From contig CM055271.1 of assembly GCA_029237695.1 (NCBI GenBank), positions 84,145,488 through 84,209,487 on the forward strand: DNA of 64,000 bases, read 5' to 3'. This document shows positions 25,901 through 40,900 of this stretch, one piece after another. Position 1 is the stretch's first letter. Each line of letters opens with the position of its first letter. Source of the stretch: Conchocele bisecta (lineage: Eukaryota > Mollusca > Bivalvia > Lucinida > Thyasiridae). A program made the translations under genes and the position numbers. The notes beneath the pieces are model-generated. The model was not told the origin of the DNA, did no database searches, and worked only from the letters and a program-made list of their open reading frames with translations.

Positions 25901-28900
25901 AAGATGGCCACCGAAAGGTAAAAAAGTTGTTCTTTTACTAAAGATTTCAAACGTATTCTTCTTGTGAACTGCTTGGCCGATATTGGCCAAACTTAACTGT
26001 AATGGTCTGTGGGTGAAGCCTGTCCATTTTTGTTAAAATGCAGGTCATCACCAAATCCAAGATGTCCGCCGTTGAAAAGTAGGTCAAATTGTCAAAAAAT
26101 TCTTCTCACAAACAAACGCCAGGCCGATTTCGACGAAACTTTGTATGAATGATGGATAGTTAACACTGATTCAGATTTGTTCATATGGTGGCCTCTGGGT
26201 CAAAAATGGTCATGGCCTGAGGGGTCAAATAGGGGTCAAATGTTATTTTTGACCGAATATGGTCATTTTATATATCAAATCGAAGGTATAGCAGTAAATC
26301 ACATGCACATTCGCAATATATGTTAGATCAGAAGGTACCAACAAATTCTGTGGAACATTTGAAGTTGTAAGTGAAGAGTCTTTGTGAAATCAAGATGACC
26401 ACTATGGAGGCTTTTAGGTGAGCGATACAGGCCCATTTGGGCCTCTTGTTTGTTTTCGCGTACTCATTTCCTGTCCGGAGCATAACTCGACCACCCTTTG
26501 GAATATTTTCATGAAACTTCACACATGCATAGAACACGACCCGGAGGTGTGTCGAAAGAATGACAACTCTTGCGTAGCTAATTTTTTAGTTATCTCCATT
26601 TTTTGTTTTGCGCACTCTACAAACTGGACAATAATGCATGAAGACCCGTTTTCTCGTGTGCTCTGTACACCTTACCTGTAGAGAGAACAATAGACACTGG
26701 GAGAACCATTCACCTGTGCATGTGCTAGCATGTGCAAATGTCCAGTCTTGACCACTCTTGACCACAGGTAATTTATACAGGTAAATTACTACATTGGATA
26801 TTACATTTCCGTAAACTGTGTTGAAAATATTGTGGCATTATGTGGACCTGTGCAGATATATGTAGATAGATATAGGACTATTAAACAAAAATTCTGGGCT
26901 CCTGTAGCAAGCATTATTATTTTTAATTTTTACACTTTTTTTTCATCTTTTTTTTCAAATTCTTTTTCAATTTTTGTCTAGTTGCATAAGGTCGTAAGTG
27001 CTATATACAGACTATTCACCTGTGCATGTGCTAGCATGTGCAACTGACCACTTACAGGTAATTTATACAGGTAAATGATTATATTACATTTCCGTAAACT
27101 GTGTTGAAAATATTGTGGCAATATGTGGACTTGTGCATATATGATATGTAGATAAATATAGGACTATTAAAAAACATTCTGGGCTCCAGTAGGGAGCATT
27201 ATTTTTTTTTTTTTTTTTTTAAATTTAAATTTAATTTTTTTTTCCATTTTTTTTTTTTTACATTCTTTTTCAATTTTTTAACTGACCACTAACTTATTAC
27301 AGGTAATTTATACAGGTACATTATTAAATTTCCGTAAACTGTGTTGACAATATTGTGGCAGTATGTGGACCTGTGCAGATATATGTAGATAAATATAGGA
27401 CTATTAACAAAAATTCTGGGTTCCAGTAGCGAGCATTATTTATTTTTATTTTTTTTGTATATTACATTTCCGTAAACTGTGTTGAAAATATTGTGGCATT
27501 ATGTGGACCTGTGCAGATATATGTAGATAAATATAGGACTATTAAAACAAAATTCTGGGCTCCAGTAGCAAGCATTATTTTTAATTTTTAAACTTTTTTT
27601 TTCCATTTTTTTTTTTCATTTTTCTTTTTTTTCAAATTCTTTTTCAATTTTTGTCTAGTAGCATAAGTGTTATATACAGACTATTATCATATAATAAACA
27701 ATTATTGACTAGTGAGCCATAGTATAATCTGATATTCTATGGCTCACTAGTCAATAATTGTATAATGTGTCGGGCCAGTGAAAATTGCTTTCGGGCCCAG
27801 GCTCGAGGTCAAGGCGGGACAAGGCGAGGCATTTGATTCCGCGGAATTCTTGTTTACTTATCTCCCTTTGTTGTTTCGTGCTCTGATTTTGTATCCAGAG
27901 CATAACTCGAACACCCTTTGGAATATTTTTATGCCCCACCACAATAGTGGAGGGGGCATTTAGTGTTAGCCTTGTCCGTCCGTCTGTCCGTCCGTCCGTC
28001 CGTCCGTCCGTCCGTCCATCCGTCCGTCTGACCGCACACACGAATGGGTACTTGTTGTAAGCGTACGGGGATCTTATTGGGTAGGGTTAGGATAGTGTTG
28101 GGTATTTTTATAGAGTAAAAACCCAACAAGTATTCATTCGTAGGAACGTGCGTCCCGTCCGTCCGTCGCAAAACTTTAACACTCGGGTAAATGTCTCATA
28201 ATTTCTTCATCCTTCGACCGATCTCCTTCATATTTCATATACACATTGCTCTAATGGTCCTCTACCGCCCTGTGCCAAATCCATGTTCGTCCTACCCCCG
28301 CCAAGCCCAGGGTTAAGATCACATACTTGGTGCTTCGAAAACTTTTAACGCTCCGGTAAATATCTTATAATTTCTGTTTTCTTTCACAGATCAGCTTCAT
28401 ATTTCATATATGCATTGCTCTAATGGTCCTCTACCGCCCTGTGCCAAATCCACATTCGTCCTGCCCTCGCCAAGCCCAGGGTGAAGGTCACATACTTGGT
28501 GCTTCAAAAACTTTAACGCTCAGGTAAAAGAAAATTTTGACTTGGAATTTGGCCTCATTTATTATCAAAGCGATATGTGGGACATCCGTGTTCTATGAAC
28601 ATATTTTCTAGTTTATTAAACTACACACATGCATAGAAGACGACACAAAGGTGTGTCGCACGTAAGAATGACAACTCTTGCGTCGTTAATTTCTTAGTTA
28701 TCTCCCTTTGTTGTTTCGTGCACTGATTTCGTGTCCGGAGCATAACTCGAACACCCTTTGGAATATTTTCATGAAACTTCACACATGCATAGACCACGGC
28801 CCTAAAGGTGTGTCACGCAAGAATGACAACTCTTGCATCACACTAATTTTTTAGTTATCTCCCTTTGTTTTTCCGTCTCTGATTTTGTCTCCGGAGCATA

Positions 28901-31900
28901 ACTCGAACACCCTTTTTTCAAACTACTTGTGTATCTGGGCTGGGGCGCTTGTCGACAAGCGTCCATTTCTAGTTTAAGCCTATCACCCCTAAGTAACTGG
29001 AATGGGTTTTGATATGGGTTAATGGTGCATTATTATGCTATTATTGTACCAGGGGAAATCGTGTATCAACATTCGACGTCATTTAGTGAAAATATCATGG
29101 TTTGTGTAGGTTAGAAGACATCCAAATGGTGCGAAATCGTCCAGGGTGTAGTCCGGTATAAAAAAATAGCGCGGGTGTTTTGAGGTCGTAGACACCGTTT
29201 GCTTGCAAATCTTGATCCATTACTACCCAGTTTCACTTGAACATTTTGGGGTGCCTTTAACACCAGTTTTCAGCATATTTGTAGCATTTAAAAGAAAACG
29301 CTGAACCTGTTGGTCACTTGATGTAAACGGAGTTTCCGTGGCCAAAAAATGTACACAATATTGGAGGATATGACGAGGTTGGATTTTTCTTTCTTAGGAG
29401 TAAGTGAACCTATTGTTTAGTTCATGCAGAACCAGTACAGACTGGCTGCAGGTCATGTACAAGTGGGTCCCACACCATCCATACGAATAGTGAAAGTAAG
29501 AGAGACCGGCCTTATTGGATGGCATTCGGTTAAATATTATGTAAAATATTTGGTGGTGTCTAACCTATAAGGTGTGCCTAGGCCCTATGTGAGATATGTT
29601 TTTTTGTAGAATTTGAAGTTGGAAGTTTATGTTTCTTGTAGCTATGTCTCTGGGAACATAATTTAAAGTTACTGCGACAAGAGTAATCGAGCGGACTCCG
29701 CGATGCAACACATTTGTTCTTTTTGTATCGCAGACGGACAGTTATCGGCTTCAAAATCTTCTAAAATCTTGATTTCTCAGCTTTATTTGTCAAATATAAT
29801 AAACCAGTGTATGTAAATTACATGTAGGTGATTGGGCTTGGAATGTGACAGTAATATACACCAAAACAGTCATTATAGTGTGTTTTTCTCTTTTTTTCAT
29901 TGATATTGGCTTCCCGATGGACAATTAAGAAGTTCGGGGAAAGTGGTGCGACATCGCGACGCTGTTCCAAAATTTGCCAAAATTAGGTGTAAGTGTATTG
30001 TTTTCGCATATCGGTATAGTACCAATACACTAGTACTCGGAAAACATTGTTTTTCCTTTCATCCTGTGTCATAAAGCAAATTTCTTGACTGACCGTTCCA
30101 AGCCAGTACCCTTTTGTCTGTCGACCATTCCAGAGTGGCATACATATTGGTATAGTTTCAGTGATGAGTCTTTATATGTAGAATGGTTAGCTATAAGACT
30201 ATTTAGGGTAATGTTATGTGATTTTATGGAGATTTGTGCTTTTAATTCATCATCTATTAAAATTCTCCATGGTTCTGTAGTAGCTCAATTTAAGGCAGAA
30301 TGTGGACAGTCACATGGTGGAGTTACACAGCTGCAGCTGCTGTGTGACAACCATTTGAGATATTTGCTCCAAACTTGGTACTGTATCAAGGAATAGAAGC
30401 TAGTTTTGAATAATGAATATTGTAGAATGATTTGTAGTGGGACTGGTACACTTATACATTTTTCATGAGAAATTTCACGTACTCTGGGGTACAAAATCAA
30501 ACGTGTATTCAGCATGAAAGGTGGCCGTGTCTGGAGAAATGGGGATTATAAGGTTCGACAATGTCCAGCTGTGGGTAAGCAGTTTGCCTTGGCACGAGGG
30601 AACTTTTTGAACTCCAAGGCTGCAGACCGCGGGTTCAAACAGTTCCCGAGTGCCACGGTAAATGTTTACCCACGACTAGACATGGTCGAACGTTATTGTT
30701 ACATTTCCGTCGGAAATATCATGCAATTTAAGCATATATGTAGTACTTTCGGTACTTTGATGACCTGCTCCATTCAAACAGCTGATTTACACATGCATAT
30801 TCCGGGGCAGCAGTACACGTCGCGTGATGCAGCCACGCCAATTGCAATAGTTCAGTGCGACCGTTGTTAACTGGTCTATTGACGTAATGGCGCGTTCTAG
30901 TAACGTCGCGATACACATGCATTGCGTAGGTGCTGTCATGGCCCCGAAATGAGCATTGTCTACAGCCATGGTTAAACAGCATGCGCTGTACGTTTGAAGA
31001 CGGCTGTGAGCGGTGTGAAACAACGGCAGTCATGTGTTAGAGCGAGTGGTGGTTTTATTTAAATATTTCATTTCTAAACTGTTACTTTTGAATTTGGGAA
31101 TTACGGCTCAATTTGATCGAAAGATTAAAAGACAAAGACACATGTTGATTCTATAATGTAATATTCCCAAGAGCTCCCTGGCAGCCCAAACAATGCCCTT
31201 TATACTCAGCAACGTGGACACTATAGAAAGCATCTCTCTGACCACTGCATCAAATGCTCACAATGCAGACTTTTTCTGAGAACTGTGTTTGTTCAATACA
31301 GTTCAAATTGCTATAATTAATTACTAATTGAATGCAAACCTTAGATATTTTACATGCACATTTCATCCATTCATTTACATACACACAGAAAATGTCAATG
31401 ACGAAATGAAATTAGAACTCTGTCTAAATTGGCTTTTAATATGAATATCGGTCAATTTAGACATCAGACTGTCTTCTGAATCATATTTGGAACCATCTGT
31501 AATATGCAAATGACTGTATAAACAACTACATGTTATAGTATTATGTTTTGACTCGGTGTAGCTCAAATACTAGTCATCGATGTTCAGTCTCAAAAGATTT
31601 ATTACATGATTTATTAAATTGCACAATAACTTGCAGACAACAATTCAGCATTGCAAAAGGGTATGGTATGACCCCAAGCTATTTGATGTGTTGTGTAATC
31701 TATTAAGGGGTTTGCTTTCTGCAGACGAGTTACTCAGAGGTCATGACCTGATTCCATATGAACAAAGAATGGTATAGTTCAAATGACTATTCAAAACATG
31801 TATATTCGCTATCACCAGCCCTAACTTGTAATTATTACATAATCTCATTATGTATCTGCAGCAATGTTATATTTCATCTCAGCACCATTAATATAGTGAA

Positions 31901-34900
31901 CAGTGCAGGTTCTGACCATTAACCTATTCAACCAATGTGTTCTCCATGCATAAACAAATCAACTACATTTGCAACCAGTCTAGTCCCAGATTGGTCAATG
32001 CATCTGCATGGTTCAGTCAGGGTTTATACTGTTTGCCATTCAGTCCATCAAATTGTACACTATAACACATGTAACAATATTAGTTTTATAATTACTATTA
32101 GTGCAGATCCAGATCAGCCTGTGCATCTGCACAGTCTGATCAGCATCTGCACTGTTCGCCATTCCACCCAAGAAACACTTGTCATGCTTCAAACGATCAT
32201 ATAGATCATTATCAGGCTACAGGAGTGTGCTATTACTAGTAAAAAATCCCACAAGCCCCATTTCTCCAGTCATAGCCGTGGGTGGCAGGTGGGAGCATGC
32301 GATGGATAATTTAACGATCAGGGTTTATCCTTGCCGGAATCCCGACTGAAGACCTGGTTTGACACTCTCGTACGTCTTGGGCATTTTTGTATGTGACCAT
32401 CTGGTTATACCCCTTATGTGAGTATTACGAAATCCTATTACTTTTAGGGGAAGGGGCCAAGTGACTTTGGTGTGGTATGGACCTGGCACCAGGCCAGATT
32501 ATTCTAATTTCAGGGCTGACTGTATTTTTGTTTTCAATGTAAATATTCAGTTATGATTTTGGGATTTTCTCCCCAATGCAGCAGGTTACATACGGGATCG
32601 AACCCATTTGCCCTGCCTAAAATGATGTTAGCTGTGAATAGGCCATTAAACACTAATCATTCAATCAATTAATCCAGTCCTAGCCACAAATGGGCTATGA
32701 GTAAATGAAAGTGGAAGTGAATGAGTTTAACATCCCAGCAACAGCTAAGGTCATAATTATAGACAGAACACAGTTTAAAGTTTATCCGACAGACCAGTGG
32801 GATGGAAATACTATGTAGGTCGTTTTCACACCTAGGGTGAGGATTTAACTCCAATATTTGTCCAATGTCATATCCCCTAGGCCACGGCCCATCCTTAGAG
32901 TGAGGATTGAACTCACAACCTCCAGTATTGAAGTACAATGCCATATCCCCTAGGCCGCGGCCCATCCCTAGGGTAAGGATTGAACTCGCAACCTCCAGTA
33001 TCGAAGTCCAATGCCATATCCCTAGGCCACTGCCAATCCCCCCTCCTAAGGGAGAATAAGGAATAATCGCTAATAGGGGTTGCTCACCTCCTCTCGTTTT
33101 AGCAGCGTGTACTCGCCCTCGGCCTCGCATTTAGAGCAGACTATCGTCTCTCCCAGCCTGCAATTATGTAAACATGGCTTGATAGGCTTCAGATCAAGGA
33201 TGGTATCTTAAAGGCCCTGAACGGCTCGGCATTACAATTTTCCGATTTTTTCAAGCACAAAAACATGTTTGGCAATTGATTTAGTACACAAAACTAACAA
33301 TACTGCCTAATAGATACATCAAACACGCACCTGCTGTTTGTTTATCAACAAATATTGATATTTTCATAGACTACAAACTCATTTTTGTACCAAAATGAAT
33401 GCAAACAGTTTCAAAGTGTGTGTAAATTGAAACCTGTTGGATTTATGTGTGGGAAAACCCAATAGGAGGCTAAATTCGGCAACTTGAGCCGTATAGGAGG
33501 GGCTTTAACCCTTTTGCCCCAAAATAACTAGAATGGATTTTGATGTTAATTGTGACCAATCCAATTGTCACAAAAGGATAATCAGACTAGTTCATTTATG
33601 AAAAGTTTTTTTTTTAGTTCTCAAAAATATTGAAAATTACTTGCAAAAAGTGCAGATGCTGATGAGACGGCTCGTGTGGAGCCAACTCATCTGGATCTAC
33701 ACTGTTTGCGACCACTGCAAAGTATAGAGGGCTGTAGTGTTGAAAGGGTTAACGATCATCAGTCCATCCTAAGTCCTTCCCACCCCACACAAACTGTTGC
33801 AATTGCGGCTGGGCCTGTAAAAGGTGTAAACCAGGGGCGGGCGGGTTTCACTTAAAGTTACGAACAGGAACTCTTGTAATCTGCTCCCGTACCGTCCGTA
33901 GCATAGTTAACCTGCAGTATAGCGAATCAGATTTTGAACTGAAATGAGTGTTAACGTTTTGAAAATAACATATTTCAGTACTGTATAAAGGAATAATTCT
34001 GCAGTGTTTTTATTCTGCGTTTTTTTTTCATAATAATTATTTGCGGTGCTTTGAATTCACGGCCATTCGATTCTTGAAAAATAAAATTTCTGTTGCATTG
34101 AATTCGCGGTCTATGGTTCGTTACGCCATATTTGGATGGGTAGGCTGTCACTTTCTCCATGAGTGATTACTACATTGAATTAACTCCTAGTCGCTTAGCA
34201 CATGAGAAATCAAAGTACTGCAAGTACTGAAACTAGGTTAGCTCCAGAAGATTACGAATAAGTACTATTTATTTATATAATGATGTTTAAAGGTACATGC
34301 CCACCCATTAGGCACAAAATATTCTTTATAGGAATTAAATAAGTGCATAGTTGTGTCACTATTCCATCAGTTCTAAAAGTTACGAGTGCCCGCTATACAC
34401 TACCATATCAGCTGTAAATTTCCGCTCTTATATCAGGGGCGATAACCGTGTTTCCTTAAAATGTTAACAAATATTACTGTTTATTCTCTGTGTTTATGTT
34501 TTGATGTGCAATGATCATACCTTAGTCTGTCGTAAATATTAGTTTTTCAGGTGACGCATTTAGCTATCCAAACTCTTAGAAAAACATGTTCATGATTGTT
34601 TGATGGCCTTCCTAGTTACTTTCAATTTGCTACATGAAACACAGTCTGGTTTTAGGCCTAAACATTCATGTGAGACTGCACTAGCATGCATGATTGATAA
34701 CTGGTTAGGTGCAATAAATAATGGGAGAATTATTGGAGCTGTCATGGTTGACTTTAAAAAAGCATTCGATTTGGTTGATCATTCTCTCCTGCTCAAAAAG
34801 CTATGTCACTACAAATTCTCAAATACCACAATTAACTGGTTTCGTCTTATTTACGCAATCGAAGTCAAAAGGTATCGACTAATAATACAGTATCTAAAGC

Positions 34901-37900
34901 AGAGTTCATCACATCCGGGGTCCCTCAGGGCTCTATATTAGGGCCACTTATGTTTTTACTGTTTATAAACGATTTGCCTTTATACACAAACGTAGTTAAC
35001 ACTGACTTATATCTGATGAACAACACTTTACGAAATGAGCAAATCAATACAAACGGTAAAATCAAATCTTGAAAATGCACTAGAAAAACTGTCAAAGTGG
35101 TGTACTAAAAATGGAATGGTTATTAATGCAACGAAAACAAAGGTAATGTTAGTAACTACGCACCAAAATCAAATACGTTTGGACATTAACTGTTTGAGAT
35201 TAAAACTTAATGGTGAAATTTTAAATACTATCTAATGACAAAATCCTAGGTGTTCATATCGATAATAACCTAACCTGGTCAACTCATACCGACAAAATAG
35301 CGAAGAAAATTGCAACCAATTTATGGCTTCTTAGCACAATAAAACATTTTTTTTTTTTTTGTTGTTTTCGAACACCGCGTACAATTCTACAAAACATACA
35401 TACAGCCACATATTGACTATTGTAGTATTATATGGGGAGGTACATCTCGGACCAATCTGACCAGATTGTACAACCTGCAAAAACGAGCCTGCAAAATAAT
35501 TCTAGATTATGAGTATACTGATATAGTTAAAAGCATGGAAGAACTAAAAATATTAAGTGTTTATGAACGTATATTCTTAAGAAAAGCCAAATTTATGTTT
35601 AATGTTAATAGAAATAAAACACCAAGTTACATTAATGAATTGTTTCACTTAAGACCACACAATGAAAATTTACCAACATTAAGATCCACAACCTCCAAAA
35701 ATTATATTACTCCAAGACCACATAAAGAAATCTTCAAACAAAGCATATCATATTCTGGCTCTATTATTTGGAACTGTTTACCTGCCTATTTAAAAACAAT
35801 AGATACTGCCACAAAATTTCACTGCCAATGCATTCAATGGATGAAAGAAAACAAAATGATCTGGAGAAATTATGTCATTGACACTACGACTTTCCGTGTA
35901 ATTTCGCATCTTATATATTAATATAATGAATGTGTGTATATATATGTATGTCTATGTGTGTTTACCATTGGAAGATTGATGGTACATTTTTGTATGTGCA
36001 CAATTATTGCTATGTGATTGTATGTGATTGTATGTGTGTTTGAAGTATAGACATCAGCAGGGAAAACAGATGGACTATCACACTTTAATGCTTTGCATGC
36101 TGATAAAAATAAATGACTATAAATAGTAAAAAATCAGCAGCCGACAATTTGTTATCTTATTTTCTTATTGCTCTCTGAATACTGTGAAAGATATGACATG
36201 CAATTTCATTAGAATTGCGTTGTCACAACGCAGTTCTAATGAAATTCCATGACATATTTGGCTGTTGTTTTCATCGCTACTAGCGTCCAAAAAGTTAAGA
36301 GCTTTCATCTCTCGATTGTATGCCAACCATTTATGTCTGTCTATGCAATTGACAGCTGCAGGTTTTGGAGAAATGTTTGAGTCCAGTGTTTAGCCATGGG
36401 TTGGTTGTACAAATGTATGTTTGCTTGTTGCGTCATGTTTTAAACTTTTCCTTTAACTCTGTACATTTTGTATATACATGTATGTAAGTCTGTGAGGGCC
36501 TCATGGAAGATTAGTTTATAACTAAATGTGTAACCCTCTTTAAATAAAGTCTATTATTATTATTATTATTATTTTAATTAGTATACGGTAAATAATTAAC
36601 AAATATCATGCCTCATTTACATATGAAAATAGCCTGATACCACCGCAAGTCACTTACCAGTAAAATAAATATTACTACATGATTATATCTGTATAGCAGG
36701 CACTCGTAAGTTTTAGAACTGGTGGAATAATGACACAATTATACACTTATTTAATTCATATAAAGAACAGTTTGTTTCTACCGAGTGGGCATGTATGTAC
36801 AGTCAAACCTGTGTTAACGACCACCTGGGAATAGCGACCACCTGTCCACAACGGCCACTTAAAAATCCCCCCGTCCAATTTTGTTCTTTATAAGACATTG
36901 GAATAACGACCACCCCCGAACTGCGACCAGCGACCAGCTATTTTCAATCCCACACGGCATTTTTGTATGTGAACAGCGGCCATGTCAAATTTTTGTCGGC
37001 AAAAACAAATAACACCACAATAACTATTTTCCTTTCATTACAATCTGGCCGCTATCATTTGAATTTTAACCGGTCGTATCCAATTAGTCATCGAATACAT
37101 TCGCATACATTGGCACAACGCTCTTTTGAAAACATTTACCTTGCCCGATATGGTCGGTGTCATTTTGGCGACATTAAACATTTTCCATGAAAAATATTGC
37201 ATAACTCCATTAACGGTAATTCCCGATATGTATTCCGTGTCGTGTATTCCAATAGGCATAATACAATTCCGCGTCATAAAACTCCATCAGTTGGCAAACT
37301 TCAAACACACCGCGCTTGTCAAGTGTAAATTTCACACTGCGGGGCACAAGGCCATATCAGAGATCAATACACGCGGTTGCTGACGTCAGTCACGTAGTCC
37401 ACTGGTACCCTGTCGGATGCACAGCCTAGCGAAACAATACTACCGGGAACCAGTCTAAAGTGACACAACAAACGTGTTTATATGAATTGGGTCTCGATCT
37501 CCGACAAATCCTGCCTTATTGCATTAGCGGCCAGACCAGGCAGTGGATTCGCGTAGTCTGCCCATGGTTTACAATGCTCGCCAATCTCTAATTAAAAACA
37601 TCAGTAATTACGTCAGTGGACATTGCCAATTCGTCATAGGCTGCTGAAATATTCGGGCTTGATCAGGATACATTGGACAGAAAGCAAATAAGCCTGGTGT
37701 TCTCTGCCGATTTGGACACCTATCTCGCATGGGTTACTCGACTTAACACATTCAATGAAATATTTTTGTAACAAAAAAAAACTCGCGATTTGCACAGGCC
37801 GCGCCACATATCGTATATGACCGTTATTAATTTCAACTGATGGTGTGAAATTTAGAATAAGAAAACAAAATAGTAATGGTCATGTAATTACGACAAGCTA

Positions 37901-40900
37901 TTAAATGGTGCACCAAAGCAAGCCGCGGGATATACTTATCATGAAGATATTTACTCCCCTTTGTATATTAATTTCCAAAGCGAGGCTGGGTTCAGAACAA
38001 TAACAACAAGATGACATAACAAAATAAATTTACTATTTTTGCCATTTTCATGTAATTTTTAATTGATAAAAAGCAGATACACTCCACGATCGTGCAATAG
38101 CGAATCGTCAGGTGGAAGTGTATACAGCCATATGCATGCATATAGATTACAATAGAATACTAAATACATGGCCGACTTTGTTCTGAAACCTGGAAAATGT
38201 TTGACCCTTGGAACAACGACCACCTGTCAACAACGGCAACTTTGGCCACTTCCCTTTGCCGGTCGTTGTTCACAGATTCGACTGTACCTGCATGCTTATC
38301 ATTTTAAGTCGGTTAACAGGGCCAAATCCCATATTTCAAGTGTAGGGAAGAAGGAAAATCCCAAAATCAGAACATTAGCCTATTTCACCAACATTGCAAA
38401 GCATACTTATCTAGCAAAGTATACTTCGAGGGAGAAATTTTCCATTTTAGTATAAATTTATTATTTTTTTATTATACTGAATTTATTACATTATCACAGC
38501 CAGTATAATAATAATTTTGCATACTTTTAATCATCAAATATATGCAGTCGTTAGTTCTACATGACATAATGCATTTCGGGGAAAATTAATGATTACTCCC
38601 TCAAAGTATACTTTTAGGCGAAGAGCATTAGGGTTGAGATCGGAAAAAAATAGGTCAAAGCTGAATTTTTCAAAATATGTTCAGAATATCATTAGAAATA
38701 ACATATCAAAACTCCCCATGAATCCGAGTGGAGCTTAATCAAGAATTCAAGATGGCGTCCAAAATGGCGACCAAAAATGACCAAAACTACAACTAGTGCA
38801 ATTTTCGCCAAACCAATTCGAATGAAATGTGCCAAAACAAGTAGAATATAATGCATAGCTACTTTAACAGAAATGTTGAGAATTTAGTATTAATATTACG
38901 TCCAAGATGGCCGCCAATTGCATCATACATAGCTCTCAGAACATGAGAAACGAGCGTTAATCGAATGGCACTTGGGTTGAAATCGGAAAAAACTGCAAAA
39001 GCCGAAATATTCATGCAACATATTCAGAATACCATCAAACCCAACATATCAAAGCCCTCCATGAATCCCACAGTAGTTTATGTAGAATTCAAGATGGCCA
39101 CCAAAACAGTACAATCATGAATTACCTACAAATAAGCAGAGATCTGCTATGTATCAAAGTCATAACATATTCTTTTGACATATAGTATCAGTTTAGTACC
39201 CAATGGTGTCTAACTGATATAATCCAGATATAATTAATGAATTTCCTGTAATATGCAAAATGTTTTCCAAAGCAATGATGTCAGAATTCAATAAAATATA
39301 TAACTACACCATGAGACGCACGTCACATTTATTGTGTATCATCGTCGAGTGCGTCAGGAGAAATTTGCATAATATTTGTGCATGTTTATCCGACGCATTG
39401 ACTGCAGAGCGAAGAACAGTGAAGTCCAAGCTTTCTGCAACCACATTGCTTTCCGCATCCGCTCTTGCAACCACATGGCACCATTTTCAATAGCTTTGCG
39501 GGGGCAATCGGATTTTCTGTTCTGTTGGTACTAAGCAGTTTTCCTTTAGCTGCCAGCCCCATTCGAGTGGAGAAAGAGTATTCCCCATCCATTGTTGTAC
39601 AGTGTGATACGTTCGGTACAAATGTTGTTTGGCTGCTGCACTTGTGGGGGGAAGAGATTCTAACTTGAACGTACTTGAGAGGAATGAGCAACTTATTGCT
39701 CTGTTATAAGCTAGATATCTGTAGCGGTCAAGAATGTCTGCATTGTGAGCTCCATAAAGCTGAAGAAGAAACTGCTCGCCAACTGTAGCTTCTTTCGTGC
39801 TTGTTGCACGCGTAAACTTATCCAACCCAGCAATACCCTTATGTTTCTCTACAAGCTTGAATGCTTTCTTTTTTCCTTGACCAAACAGTGCTGACACTGT
39901 ATCACATCCCGTGATTGCGTGTATAAACATTAGATGTTGCCTAACTTCTCCTATTGATTGCTGGATTTCCGCAATGTCGTACACGAACAAGGTATTGCCC
40001 TTCGACAACATGTGCAGGTGGCATTTTTCAGTGCTTTGTGACACAAGCATTACCAGCAAGTCCGTGTCTGTTCCAACAACCTCTTGATTTGTTTGTTCCA
40101 TTAGTCAGGAATGCTTCTTGGGTATTGCTGTGGGTAGTCACTGTTTTCATGTCTGCATCAAATAATATATCACGGGTTGTGGTTTTTGATGCTCTTCGTC
40201 GTTGCTCCGCTAATTTCGTAGATGCCTGGCTGCCGTAACCATCAAACAACACGATGACCTCACTGCCACCAAAAAGTTATATGTAATGTATGATACGTAG
40301 GACTTACAAACCTCCTTGTAAGTTGCATTTGTCGGCCACAAGACTGTGTGAAGGAGGTACCCTCCATCAATGACAAATGTTGCCTCATCAGGAAACGTGG
40401 ATTGCAGATCAGCTTTCGATTTCAACAATGTGCCAAGTGCACTTTTGGCAGTTCTCGTCATTCCACCATCACAAAAGATAGATGCAGGCTGAGGTGCCAG
40501 CTCATATGTTAAGAACTGTTCCATTTTAGATCGACTTTGCATGTTGCAAGTGATTCTGTTGAAGAGCAAAGTAGGATTCACTACAACTTGCTGATCACGG
40601 ACTGTGACTGTGTTAATCGATGCGTTGATTGTTTTCACTGTCATTCCTTTTCAGCTTTACATCTGTAAATGTTTTATCTGTCATGGAATTTGCTGCTTTT
40701 TGGCCTATTTCAAATGCCATGTCACAGTTCACCGACTTGTCGGCAACTAAACCAGTTGCTATTGCATCAACTGACTTAGAATGACTGTGGGAAAATGGCA
40801 AATGTGCTCGTAACCATCGCAAAAATGTATCGTAGTCCTTATGATCACGTGATTGCGAGCTTGCATGTAAATCCCTGTGCTGGTCCGATGTACTGGCATG

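Noticed and set aside
29905..29985. WTIKKFGESG stretch like a transposase helix-turn-helix
   Set aside because: Only about 22 residues before a stop, with no supporting catalytic domain around it.
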